Positions 3,890-9,781 of a DNA stretch of 9,781 nt are shown piece by piece; within the stretch, counting starts at the first letter, position 1; every line of letters starts with the position of its first letter. The DNA is from an uncultured bacterium (GTDB lineage Bacteria; Actinomycetota; Coriobacteriia; Coriobacteriales; Coriobacteriaceae). The notes under the pieces are model-generated. The model saw only the letters and a list, made by a program, of their open reading frames with translations, searched no databases and was not told where the DNA came from. Made by a program: the position numbers and the translations under genes. The DNA lies in NCBI GenBank assembly GCA_905216075.1, contig CAJMSO010000052.1:1-9781 (forward strand), written 5' to 3'.

Positions 3890-6799
3890 CTATTGGTAGT
3901 CGTTTGCATACGAGCTATAGAAGAGCGCCTTGCAATCGACATCGCTGTAGCCCATAACAGCATCCTGTACATCGGCGCGCAAGAGGTTAAGCACCTTGTA
4001 TACGCCCCCTCCCATGTCCCCAACGAAAAGCACCTGCTTAAATACGTTGGGATACTCACGCAGATAGGCAACGTAACCTCTGAGCTTGGCAAGCGTGTCA
4101 CTGAGGAAATCACCGTGCGGATCGACGATTGACGGTCTGATTGTCCCGTCACCGTCCTTCACGAAGAAGAGGAAGTCCGGATGCAGGGCCTTGCGTCCCA
4201 CCGAAGACATGTACGGAATCGAAAACGCCTTGGCAGACATGCTGCCCGACGGATTGCGATAGAAGGCAACCGTGCGATTCTTTGCCAATTCGTTCCTAAC
4301 GATATAGTCTTCCGCCGGGTTCAGGTCAAGCGGGCAGAGGCCGTCCTCTTTCTGCACGATATGGCACGGATACTTAGCGAAGTCATCCGACGTGCTGGCA
4401 GACGTGGGCCACTCTATCTTTGTGAGGCGCTTGCCTTCGGTTTCACGGGCCAGCTCGTCGTAACGCTGCTTTGCCGAGTCGTTAAGGTAGTCATAATCGC
4501 CAGATCCATCGACCTTATCGAAGTATTCCTTTCGGCATTGAGCCGCCCAGCCCTCGAGCGCATCAACGATGGCCTGTGTGCGCACCGCTGCGGCAAGGCG
4601 CAAGTCGCACTCGGGGCGCCCAAGCTCCTTGAAGTTGGCGCGACGATACTCATTCGCAAACTCCTTAGTGAAATGCATGTCGGCGTCGCGGGCGGCCTTT
4701 CTGAGGCCCTCGGCGTCCGTGCGGGCCTCCTCCTGCTCCTGGTCCTCAGTCTCGTTGAGCTTGTCGAGCGTGATCTTGACGGTCTCGGCAACCTCTACGT
4801 CGTGTTTGGCTTCGCGGTACTCGTCCTCGTTAGCAACGATGTATCCCTTGAGCTTCTGGACGAACTGTTTTTTCACGTCGGCCGCGGCATTGACATCGAG
4901 GCCAGTCTCGACAAGCAGAGTCGCCGTCTTAACCAGGCTCTGGAATTCGTTTCTAGCCTTCTTCGGAATGCGCTGGACGGGTATGGAATCGAAGGCTGTG
5001 CGGATGCCCTGCCACTCCTGATGTGTGAAAGACTGCTCGCGTTTGGTGGGCGGCTTGGGCTTTGCCATGGGCACGGGTTTTACGACCGAGACGGGCTGGG
5101 TCGGCTCGGTCTGCGTGGAACTTGGCTCAGGTGTCGCAGGTTGCTGCGGGGCAGACGCTGCAACGTAGTTGCCCGTTGCGGGCTGAGGCGCCAGCTCCGC
5201 TTCTGGCGCCGGAACGTCGACGGGCCTGACCGCCGAGGCAAGCGAGGGCTGCGTTCCCTGCATGTCCAACGGCTCTTGAATCGCGATGCCGGCAAGTGGC
5301 GCCTGGTAGCCGGGTTGTGCCTGCCGCGCCGCCTCAATGGCCTTCTCGTTCTCCTCGTACGCCTTGAGCTCCTGTTGGTAGTCGGCTTCGGACTTGGGCG
5401 CAGCCGCCGTGATAGTCACGGGGTTGAGAACGATGTTCTGCTTGCCGATGGAGCTCTCGCCCATGTCGTCCTTGCGGCCCATGAGGTAGTCGACCACGTC
5501 CTGAGTGCTCTCGGGATTGAACTGGGGCAGGTAGCAGGCGACGGAGTTCAAAAGATCATCGGATTCGATGCGCCGCGCAAGTGGAGTGCGTACCATACGT
5601 CCCACGAGCTGTGCGATATAGGTCGAGTCCGAACGCCTGCGCTGCGAGAAGATGACCTCCGCTCGCGGGCAGTCCCATCCGTTGGAGACAGCCTCCTTGG
5701 CGAAGAGCACGCGAATGCGCGAGGTGTCCTGAACGAACTCGGGCTCGACATAGGGGATGAGGTATTTTCCCGCCGCGATGTCCTTATGCTCGCCGAAGAC
5801 GTTGGCGAACGACATCGCCTCGGAAAGGCCGGGGACCAGGCCCGTGATCTGGTCGCACATCTCAGCCAGGGCCGAGCTGCTCACGTTGTCTGCCGCTTGG
5901 ATGAGCAGCAGCGGGTTGACGGGACTCTCGCCCTCGCGGGCACAGTACTCGCCCCACTCGCGGCAGGCCAAGGCATAGCGCTCGCACGCCATAGTGAGGT
6001 ACTGGTGCTCGACTGGGTCGTCCTTCTCTGGCACGCGCAACTCGATGATGTCCTTGAGCAGACCTGACTCCTGGACCTCGCGAGGGGTCACAGCGACCTT
6101 TGGCATACGCACGCGATCGGCGCGCTGGTCCATGGCCGCCTCGAACCTCTGCGGTGTGGCGGAAATCCCGACGACGACGGGCATCGCGGCCCGGCCATCA
6201 AGCCCATCAATAAGGTTTGCGTAGATAGTCACCGTGCCGCGCTCGCTCGAGGCATTGGCGCCCAAGCCGCGGTGCGCCTCGTCGATGAACAGATAGAGGT
6301 TACGCTCCGGGTCCCTGATGGTGCGGTCAAGGATGTCCCAGAACACGCGGCCGGAGTTGGCCTCACTACCCTTGGTGAGCAGGCCGTTCTTACTGAGTAG
6401 GTCCTTGCTGAGGAAATAGACGTGGCGCGGCTCGAGAATGTCGTGCGCGGCTCCGAAGTCGTTGGTAATTGTGACCAGGTGGCGCCTGTCAAGGATGCTG
6501 TCTGCCAGCTTGTCCGCCACGTTTGAGAAACGCACGCCCGTCTGCTCGTTCAGGCTCGGGGAATCCGAGAGCCAAAGAACGACGGCATTCTCGTCAGGCA
6601 TGAGGCTCAGATCGTCGTCTCCGAAGAAGAGCGCTTCGATCGTCGCTGCGCACATGACCGTTTTGCCCGACCCCGTGGGAGATGCGAGGCATATCGAGGC
6701 CAGCTCGCCGTCCTGCTCGTAGCGTCGGCGCATCGACTGCAACTTGTTCGCCAGGGTCGCGACCGCACCGGCTTGGAAATCCTTAAGTTCGACTCTCAT
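3890..6799 (-). CDS. res: Type III restriction enzyme Res subunit (DEAD/DEAH helicase plus nuclease), 969 aa
   Basis: The Res subunit translocates or signals along DNA with ATP and cleaves when it meets unmethylated sites together with Mod. The start is the ATG at 6799: MRVELKDFQ is the usual Res beginning, and the frame open further upstream overlaps mod in another frame. Motifs: Walker A PTGSGKT (41-47), DEAH (173-176), SATP (213-216), and motif VI QLVGRMVRTPLARR (397-410). A Pro/Ala/Gln-rich low-complexity linker spans about 495-590, then a helical region rich in Glu and Lys (600-800). The C-terminus has HPDF (873-876) and IVDPHGD (891-897), the position of the PD-(D/E)xK nuclease, but with His where the catalytic Lys is expected. 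Length is typical of the family. Only 2 bases separate it from the mod stop; GAGG just upstream overlaps the end of mod, so translation is coupled. Alone, the nuclease variant leaves cleavage activity uncertain. Confidence 0.88.
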   Translation of the reverse strand: MRVELKDFQAGAVATLANKLQSMRRRYEQDGELASICLASPTGSGKTVMCAATIEALFFGDDDLSLMPDENAVVLWLSDSPSLNEQTGVRFSNVADKLADSILDRRHLVTITNDFGAAHDILEPRHVYFLSKDLLSKNGLLTKGSEANSGRVFWDILDRTIRDPERNLYLFIDEAHRGLGANASSERGTVTIYANLIDGLDGRAAMPVVVGISATPQRFEAAMDQRADRVRMPKVAVTPREVQESGLLKDIIELRVPEKDDPVEHQYLTMACERYALACREWGEYCAREGESPVNPLLLIQAADNVSSSALAEMCDQITGLVPGLSEAMSFANVFGEHKDIAAGKYLIPYVEPEFVQDTSRIRVLFAKEAVSNGWDCPRAEVIFSQRRRSDSTYIAQLVGRMVRTPLARRIESDDLLNSVACYLPQFNPESTQDVVDYLMGRKDDMGESSIGKQNIVLNPVTITAAAPKSEADYQQELKAYEENEKAIEAARQAQPGYQAPLAGIAIQEPLDMQGTQPSLASAVRPVDVPAPEAELAPQPATGNYVAASAPQQPATPEPSSTQTEPTQPVSVVKPVPMAKPKPPTKREQSFTHQEWQGIRTAFDSIPVQRIPKKARNEFQSLVKTATLLVETGLDVNAAADVKKQFVQKLKGYIVANEDEYREAKHDVEVAETVKITLDKLNETEDQEQEEARTDAEGLRKAARDADMHFTKEFANEYRRANFKELGRPECDLRLAAAVRTQAIVDALEGWAAQCRKEYFDKVDGSGDYDYLNDSAKQRYDELARETEGKRLTKIEWPTSASTSDDFAKYPCHIVQKEDGLCPLDLNPAEDYIVRNELAKNRTVAFYRNPSGSMSAKAFSIPYMSSVGRKALHPDFLFFVKDGDGTIRPSIVDPHGDFLSDTLAKLRGYVAYLREYPNVFKQVLFVGDMGGGVYKVLNLLRADVQDAVMGYSDVDCKALFYSSYANDYQ

Positions 6800-6801
6800 G
6801 T

Positions 6802-8748
6802 TTACCTCACCGCATCCTCGGCGGCAATCTTGAACGATTGCAGGTAGTTCTCGTACAGGCGGACGACGTCGAGCCCAGGCAGTTGTGCCTTGACGGAGGC
6901 GTATCGAGCCGTGTCGTCCGTGATCACATAGGCGCACCCTATGCTGACATTCTGCTTGACGGCGTCTATGAAAGCGCCGACCGAAGCAAAGTCGAAGAGG
7001 ACGGCGTAGGCGTCGGCCATGGCAAAGCCCGGCTGCTCGTGCTTGATGATGCTGCCACGCGAACCAGCGCGCAGCCACAGCAAGGGTGCGATTTCCTCGA
7101 AGGCAACGCCCAGCTCGACAGCGTCGGGGTCCTCGTAGGTGAGGTCGAAGAAGACCGCATTCTCCTCGAACCCGTCGGCCATGGGGAACTCGTCGGTGAA
7201 CTTGTAGTCGCCCTTGATGGGGTCACCCTCGGGCGTCTTGCCCGTGATGGCCGCCGTGACGCGAGGCTTGGTAATGTACCGGCAGATACCCAGTGCCTCC
7301 CAATCGGGATCGCCCTGACGGAGCCCGCGCTTGATGAGTTTCTTTGTCTCGTCCTCGGAGACCTCGTTGTTCGTAATACTGATGGAGCACCTATGCCCGC
7401 CGTCTTGGTGGTTCAGGCGCATGACGGCATGCGCCGTGGTACCCGACCCTGAGAAGAAATCCACTATTAAGGCGTCACGCTTGTCCTTTGTGACAGTCTT
7501 CAGAGCATCTTCTACGGCATATAAAGATTTGGGGTAAGGAAAAACCCTCTGCGGAAGCATAGCGCGGACAAGCCTCGAACCATACTCTCCGGCATTGTGC
7601 GCTTGTCTGTTCCAAATCGTTTTCGGAGCCTTTAATATCTGCTGCTCTTCGGATTCTTCAAGTTCAACGATATTGTTGTCATCCCTGCCAACAATCAGAA
7701 TTTCCCCGCGTTCTATACGTTCCCGCTGCTTTTTTCCAAGATACAGAATCGAATATCGATTTCGCTTGCGGTCGTATGCCCCGACTTTAGCTAGACCCTG
7801 AACAACGAGTTTTCGCAAATTGCCAGGATTCATCTGCCAGACTTTTTCAGCTCCCGTCCCGCGCGCAATGGGCCATGCGGTAAAGAGGCCTTCTTTATCG
7901 AATTCCGATGAGGGATGCTGGTCTATCGGGAGAGAATCGCCAACTTCAACTATTCGCTTTTTCTTAGGATCGATATACACCGGGTAAAAGCATCCCGGAG
8001 AATGCAATCTGTCCGAATTACTTCCACCTCTCATAAGCCGCTCCCAGCGAACACCCCGCTTGGAGCGGCTTATAGCATCATCAGCTATTTCTTTTCTCTG
8101 ATTGATATCTGAGGTAAACAACGGATCCTCCAGCATCGAGGGACCCGCATCGCCGACATACACATAGAACGCGTACTCCTCCAGGCGGTACATCTCTTTG
8201 TCACGAGCCACGCCATTTGGGTTAATGACGATGCTGACCATTTGAATATGGGCTTCCGGGAATACCTGCTCCAACAACAGCCCCAACCTCAGATACTCCT
8301 TCTCATCAATCGTGACAATAAGCACGGAATCGTTGGGGTTGAGCAGCTGCTTGGCGAGCTTGAGGCGGCGCTCCATGAAAGCAAGCCACTTGGAGTGGCG
8401 ATAGGCGTCAGAGCCGTCGACGTAATCGTTGTTGTATTTCCAGTCGCGGGCGCCAGTGTTATAGGGCGGATCAATATATATGCAGTCCACTTTGCCTGCA
8501 TAGGCAAAGGCTAAGGTTTCAAGAGCATGGTAGTTTTCGCCGTTAATAACTACTTGATAGGGCTTATCGCCACCGCGCTCGACACGCCCAGTCTCTTTGA
8601 GGCCAGCATAAATCGGCTGGTCATATTCAGCAACAGGCACGACATCGTCGACAGCAACGGAGCGGGGCTCGCACTCGTTTTCGTCATATGAGGGCGATTG
8701 ATATGGCTTTAGATCGGCACCCCCCCCCGAACGGTATTTACCAACCAT
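6802..8748 (-). CDS. mod: Type III DNA adenine methyltransferase Mod, catalytic part (648-aa frame; frame break at G9 tract)
   Basis: This is the modification and specificity subunit: it methylates adenine in the recognition sequence using SAM and guides Res. DPPYNTG (93-99) precedes VDFFSGSGTTAHA (429-441), the motif order of beta-class amino-methyltransferases. The part between them (about 200-410) is the target-recognition region and is coded by AT-richer DNA. The ATG at 8748 has no ribosome binding site and lies only 20 bases before a run of nine Gs. The family's usual N-terminus is instead found in the overlapping upstream frame (8709-8984), which has a good site. One extra G would fuse them to a 727-aa protein, 79 residues longer than this frame at its N-terminus. 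So this coordinate pair is probably the 3' part of a phase-variable gene in its shifted state. A truncated start giving an active enzyme, or a homopolymer sequencing error, cannot be excluded. Confidence 0.85.
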   Translation of the reverse strand: MVGKYRSGGGADLKPYQSPSYDENECEPRSVAVDDVVPVAEYDQPIYAGLKETGRVERGGDKPYQVVINGENYHALETLAFAYAGKVDCIYIDPPYNTGARDWKYNNDYVDGSDAYRHSKWLAFMERRLKLAKQLLNPNDSVLIVTIDEKEYLRLGLLLEQVFPEAHIQMVSIVINPNGVARDKEMYRLEEYAFYVYVGDAGPSMLEDPLFTSDINQRKEIADDAISRSKRGVRWERLMRGGSNSDRLHSPGCFYPVYIDPKKKRIVEVGDSLPIDQHPSSEFDKEGLFTAWPIARGTGAEKVWQMNPGNLRKLVVQGLAKVGAYDRKRNRYSILYLGKKQRERIERGEILIVGRDDNNIVELEESEEQQILKAPKTIWNRQAHNAGEYGSRLVRAMLPQRVFPYPKSLYAVEDALKTVTKDKRDALIVDFFSGSGTTAHAVMRLNHQDGGHRCSISITNNEVSEDETKKLIKRGLRQGDPDWEALGICRYITKPRVTAAITGKTPEGDPIKGDYKFTDEFPMADGFEENAVFFDLTYEDPDAVELGVAFEEIAPLLWLRAGSRGSIIKHEQPGFAMADAYAVLFDFASVGAFIDAVKQNVSIGCAYVITDDTARYASVKAQLPGLDVVRLYENYLQSFKIAAEDAVR

Positions 8749-8984
8749 AGCAGTTGGGAGTTAGAGTCCTCTTTTTTACCACGCTCGGGAAGCACCTGCA
8801 CGACATCGCCCTTCATGATAGGTTTGCCATAAAGGCGAAGTCGTTCTGGACGGTTGTGTTCGAATACAAGCCCAAACTGGCGCTGCGCCGCAAAGGCGCG
8901 AATGTCAGCGGCAAGCTGACGGTCGCCCAGTTTAACCGCGCGATCAACGAGGTTTTGAACGACGGCCTGCGCTGTTTGAGACAT
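8709..8984 (-). CDS. N-terminal segment of Mod, out of frame with the rest in this sequence, 91 aa
   Basis: It starts at the ATG at 8984 with GGGGGAGAA just upstream; the ATG overlaps the TAA of the RHH gene (TAATG), so translation is coupled. Residues DRQLAADIRAFAAQRQFGLV, FEHNRPERLRLYGKP and GDVVQVLPERGK are the pattern I know from the N-terminus of actinobacterial Mod proteins of this type, upstream of a 'VDDLV.VAEYD.PIYAGL' segment, which here lies in the 6802-8748 frame. The reading frame passes through the nine Gs as RGGVPI and stops at once (8709-8711). With ten Gs it would read RGGGADLKPY and continue into the catalytic part. It is therefore best read as the 5' end of mod rather than as a separate gene. 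A short independent protein is the alternative. Confidence 0.75.
   Translation of the reverse strand: MSQTAQAVVQNLVDRAVKLGDRQLAADIRAFAAQRQFGLVFEHNRPERLRLYGKPIMKGDVVQVLPERGKKEDSNSQLLWLVNTVRGGVPI
8720..8728. repeat. Homopolymer of nine G (minus strand) in the 5' part of mod, candidate phase-variation tract
   Basis: Nine C on the plus strand (G on the coding strand) at the junction of the two mod frames. Lengths of 7 or 10 join the frames; 8 or 9 do not. Long poly-G tracts are known slipped-strand contingency sites in several phase-variable genes, including type III mod genes of host-adapted bacteria. Confidence 0.8.
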
Positions 8985-9151
8985 TACTTCTCCCCCTTGC
9001 ACTTCTCGTCGATCCACTCGCGCAGAACTTTGGCAACGGTCTTGTCTTGACGCGCTGCGTACGACTTAAGAGCCCGCTTGTCCTCGCGGGTTATCGAGAG
9101 CGTGAACTTATCTAGCTCCCTTTCGGCATGAACAGCCTGATCTTCCTCCAT
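8984..9151 (-). CDS. Ribbon-helix-helix (CopG-like) small DNA-binding protein, 55 aa
   Basis: The ATG at 9151 has GGAGGGG five bases upstream, and the TAA at 8984-8986 overlaps the ATG of mod. The order is a beta strand (KFTLSIT, residues 15-21), helix A (REDKRALKSYAARQD), a short turn and helix B (TVAKVLREWIDEKC), which is the ribbon-helix-helix fold of Arc/CopG-type repressors and many antitoxins. Such proteins bind as dimers to short palindromes, and a palindrome of three TACGTA hexamers lies about 65 bases upstream. As first gene of the mod-res operon it is likely the operon's autoregulator, keeping restriction and modification balanced. No toxin-like partner is seen, so an antitoxin role is less likely. 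The protein is short but the context supports a real gene. Confidence 0.75.
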   Translation of the reverse strand: MEEDQAVHAERELDKFTLSITREDKRALKSYAARQDKTVAKVLREWIDEKCKGEK

Positions 9152-9164
9152 GATCGCCCCTCCG

Positions 9165-9195
9165 AATTGACCTGTTCTACGTTCCTTAATTGACC
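9165..9195. repeat. Direct repeat AATTGACC in the leader of the R-M operon
   Basis: AATTGACC occurs at 9165-9172 and 9188-9195, 23 bases apart, between the putative promoter and the RHH start. It could be a second operator or coincidence. Confidence 0.3.
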
Positions 9196-9201
9196 GAAAT
9201 C

Positions 9202-9230
9202 ATTTTACTTCAGAATACGTAATTACGTAA
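9202..9230 (-). promoter_or_regulatory. Possible promoter of the RHH-mod-res operon
   Basis: On the minus strand, TAAAAT (9207-9202) is a good -10 element. A weak -35 (TTACGT, 9230-9225) sits 17 bp upstream inside the TACGTA palindrome. An operator-bound RHH protein would block this promoter directly. An alternative -35, TTGGCA at 9243-9238, would need a poor -10. Confidence 0.4.
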
Positions 9231-9238
9231 TTACGTAT
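9215..9238. promoter_or_regulatory. 24-bp perfect palindrome of three TACGTA hexamers, likely RHH operator
   Basis: Three TACGTA hexamers spaced by AT at 9216-9237, extended by A...T to a 24-bp perfect palindrome. The hexamers recur every 8 bp. Arrays of short, closely spaced palindromes are typical for cooperative binding of RHH dimers, and the RHH gene begins about 65 bp away. Confidence 0.65.
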
Positions 9239-9591
9239 GCCAATTTGAGCCATGCATCACTCAATCACTAGTCAGTATTCGTTGACGAATCGTTGGGGAT
9301 AACGAATATATCGAGGTAGACAGTCGTTTTTTCCGTCTGTGAGTACCAGCAAATCGATACTCAAAACGTCGTGAGTACATTTTGAGTACCAGTCCGAGCG
9401 GCCTCTTGCGGGCGGACGCGATCTGCCGGTCAGCATTAATTGAAATAAATTGATGGCGTTACTTCGGTAATTGAAAACACTTTAAAAAATACCAGCAAAC
9501 AATAATCCCAGCTAAACAGCTTGAGAGATTGCGTGGCTGGTTTGCATGTACCACATACACCACAATGCACAAGCATCCATGGCACGCAAAT
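9239..9591. other. Non-coding region between the R-M operon and guaA, with GAGTAC repeats and an inverted repeat
   Basis: This AT-richer stretch has no supported gene. It holds three GAGTAC copies (9341-9346, 9373-9378, 9384-9389), an inverted repeat TACTCAAAA/TTTTGAGTA (9358-9366 with 9380-9388), ATTCGTT/AACGAAT (9277-9283 with 9301-9307), and a 10-bp direct repeat TACCAGCAAA (9344-9353 and 9490-9499). A 38-codon minus-strand frame through the repeats is too short and too low in coding character to call. The region may be an extragenic repeat or the island junction. Confidence 0.4.
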
Positions 9592-9625
9592 AAAAAACGA
9601 GGGAGGCCGCATCCGACCTCCCTCG
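9592..9625 (-). terminator. guaA: Rho-independent terminator of guaA
   Basis: On the minus strand, CGAGGGAGG (9625-9617) pairs with CCTCCCTCG (9606-9598), loop of ten, followed by TTTTTT (9597-9592). The stem is perfect and lies 15 bases past the guaA stop. Confidence 0.85.
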
Positions 9626-9639
9626 CAAAGAGCTATTTA

Positions 9640-9781
9640 CTATTCCCACTCGATGGTCGCGGGCGGCTTGGACGTGATGTCGTAGCACACGCGGTTGGCG
9701 CCGGGGACCTCGGCAACGATGCGGCCAGAGATGCGGGCCAGCACGTCGTAGGGCAGCTTGGCCCAGTCGGCGGTCATAGCA
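9640..9781 (-). CDS. guaA: GMP synthase (glutamine-hydrolysing), C-terminal 46 residues; 5' part outside window
   Basis: The frame is open from the right edge to the TAG at 9640-9642 and ends in RVCYDITSKPPATIEWE, the highly conserved C-terminus of GuaA. The enzyme makes GMP from XMP, glutamine and ATP in purine biosynthesis, in the cytosol. The visible part is the C-terminal dimerisation domain, including 'MTADWAKLPYDVLARISGRI', which matches the family. A good terminator follows. The 3' end of guaA is a known insertion site for genomic islands in several bacterial groups, which fits the mobile-element genes on the far side of the window, but no direct repeat of this end was found within the window. 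Confidence 0.95.
   Translation of the reverse strand, partial: AMTADWAKLPYDVLARISGRIVAEVPGANRVCYDITSKPPATIEWE

Noticed and set aside
4181..6067. Long plus-strand open frame of 628 codons opposite res
   Set aside because: It is the antisense shadow of the Res gene, which has clear helicase motifs; its translation is Leu/Arg/Val-rich without domains and no ribosome binding site is evident.
6800..7078. N-terminal extension of the res frame by 93 codons
   Set aside because: It overlaps the coding end of mod in another frame, and MRVELKDFQ at 6799 is the usual Res start with tight coupling to the mod stop.
9265..9381. Short minus-strand frame of 38 codons through the GAGTAC repeats
   Set aside because: No ribosome binding site and an Arg/Ser-rich translation without recognisable features; likely chance reading of a repeat.
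1..9781. Copy of the guaA 3' end as a second attachment site
   Set aside because: Looked for a repeat of the TATTCCCACTCGATGG end elsewhere in the window and found none; the other end, if any, lies outside.

Overview
The window looks like the right-hand part of an integrated genomic island (probably an ICE or its remnant) in a high-GC gut actinobacterium, most likely a member of the Coriobacteriia such as Collinsella or a relative. The reasons are the GC-rich codon use, a twin-arginine lipoprotein signal, a VirD4/TraG-type coupling-protein fragment at the left edge, and the 3' end of guaA (a frequently used island insertion site) at the right edge. The lineage is an inference from style, not from a marker gene.

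Layout. 1-480 (+): C-terminal part of a type IV coupling protein, then a hairpin terminator. 481-753: non-coding, with three consecutive perfect hairpins. 754-2672: a small HTH regulator (-) divergent from a two-gene unit (+) made of a Tat lipoprotein and an overlapping membrane-anchored zinc-ribbon protein with KTVHHDAQY repeats. The regulator resembles the controller (C) proteins of restriction-modification systems, and its shared promoter carries a tandem C-box-like operator. 2673-2892: non-coding with hairpins. 2893-3490 (-): a DUF2958 gene followed by a very acidic 97-aa protein. 3491-3889: a dense cluster of inverted repeats and a strong bidirectional terminator.

3890-9151 (-) is one tightly coupled operon: a 55-aa ribbon-helix-helix protein, a type III DNA methyltransferase (Mod) and a type III restriction helicase-nuclease (Res). 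A 24-bp palindrome of three TACGTA hexamers lies just upstream and is the obvious operator for the RHH protein. 9239-9591 is non-coding, followed by the guaA terminator and guaA.

The most exciting observation is a run of nine G residues in the 5' part of mod. In the sequence as given, this run separates two overlapping frames: a 91-aa N-terminal segment with a good ribosome binding site and coupled start, and a 648-aa segment with the catalytic motifs but no recognisable ribosome binding site. Ten Gs would fuse them into a single 727-aa Mod. This is the signature of a phase-variable type III methyltransferase (a candidate phasevarion), here captured in the frame-broken state unless the count is a sequencing error. 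The part of mod between the two catalytic motifs, where the target-recognition domain of beta-class enzymes lies, is visibly AT-richer than the rest. The locus may therefore vary by switching on and off and also by exchange of specificity.
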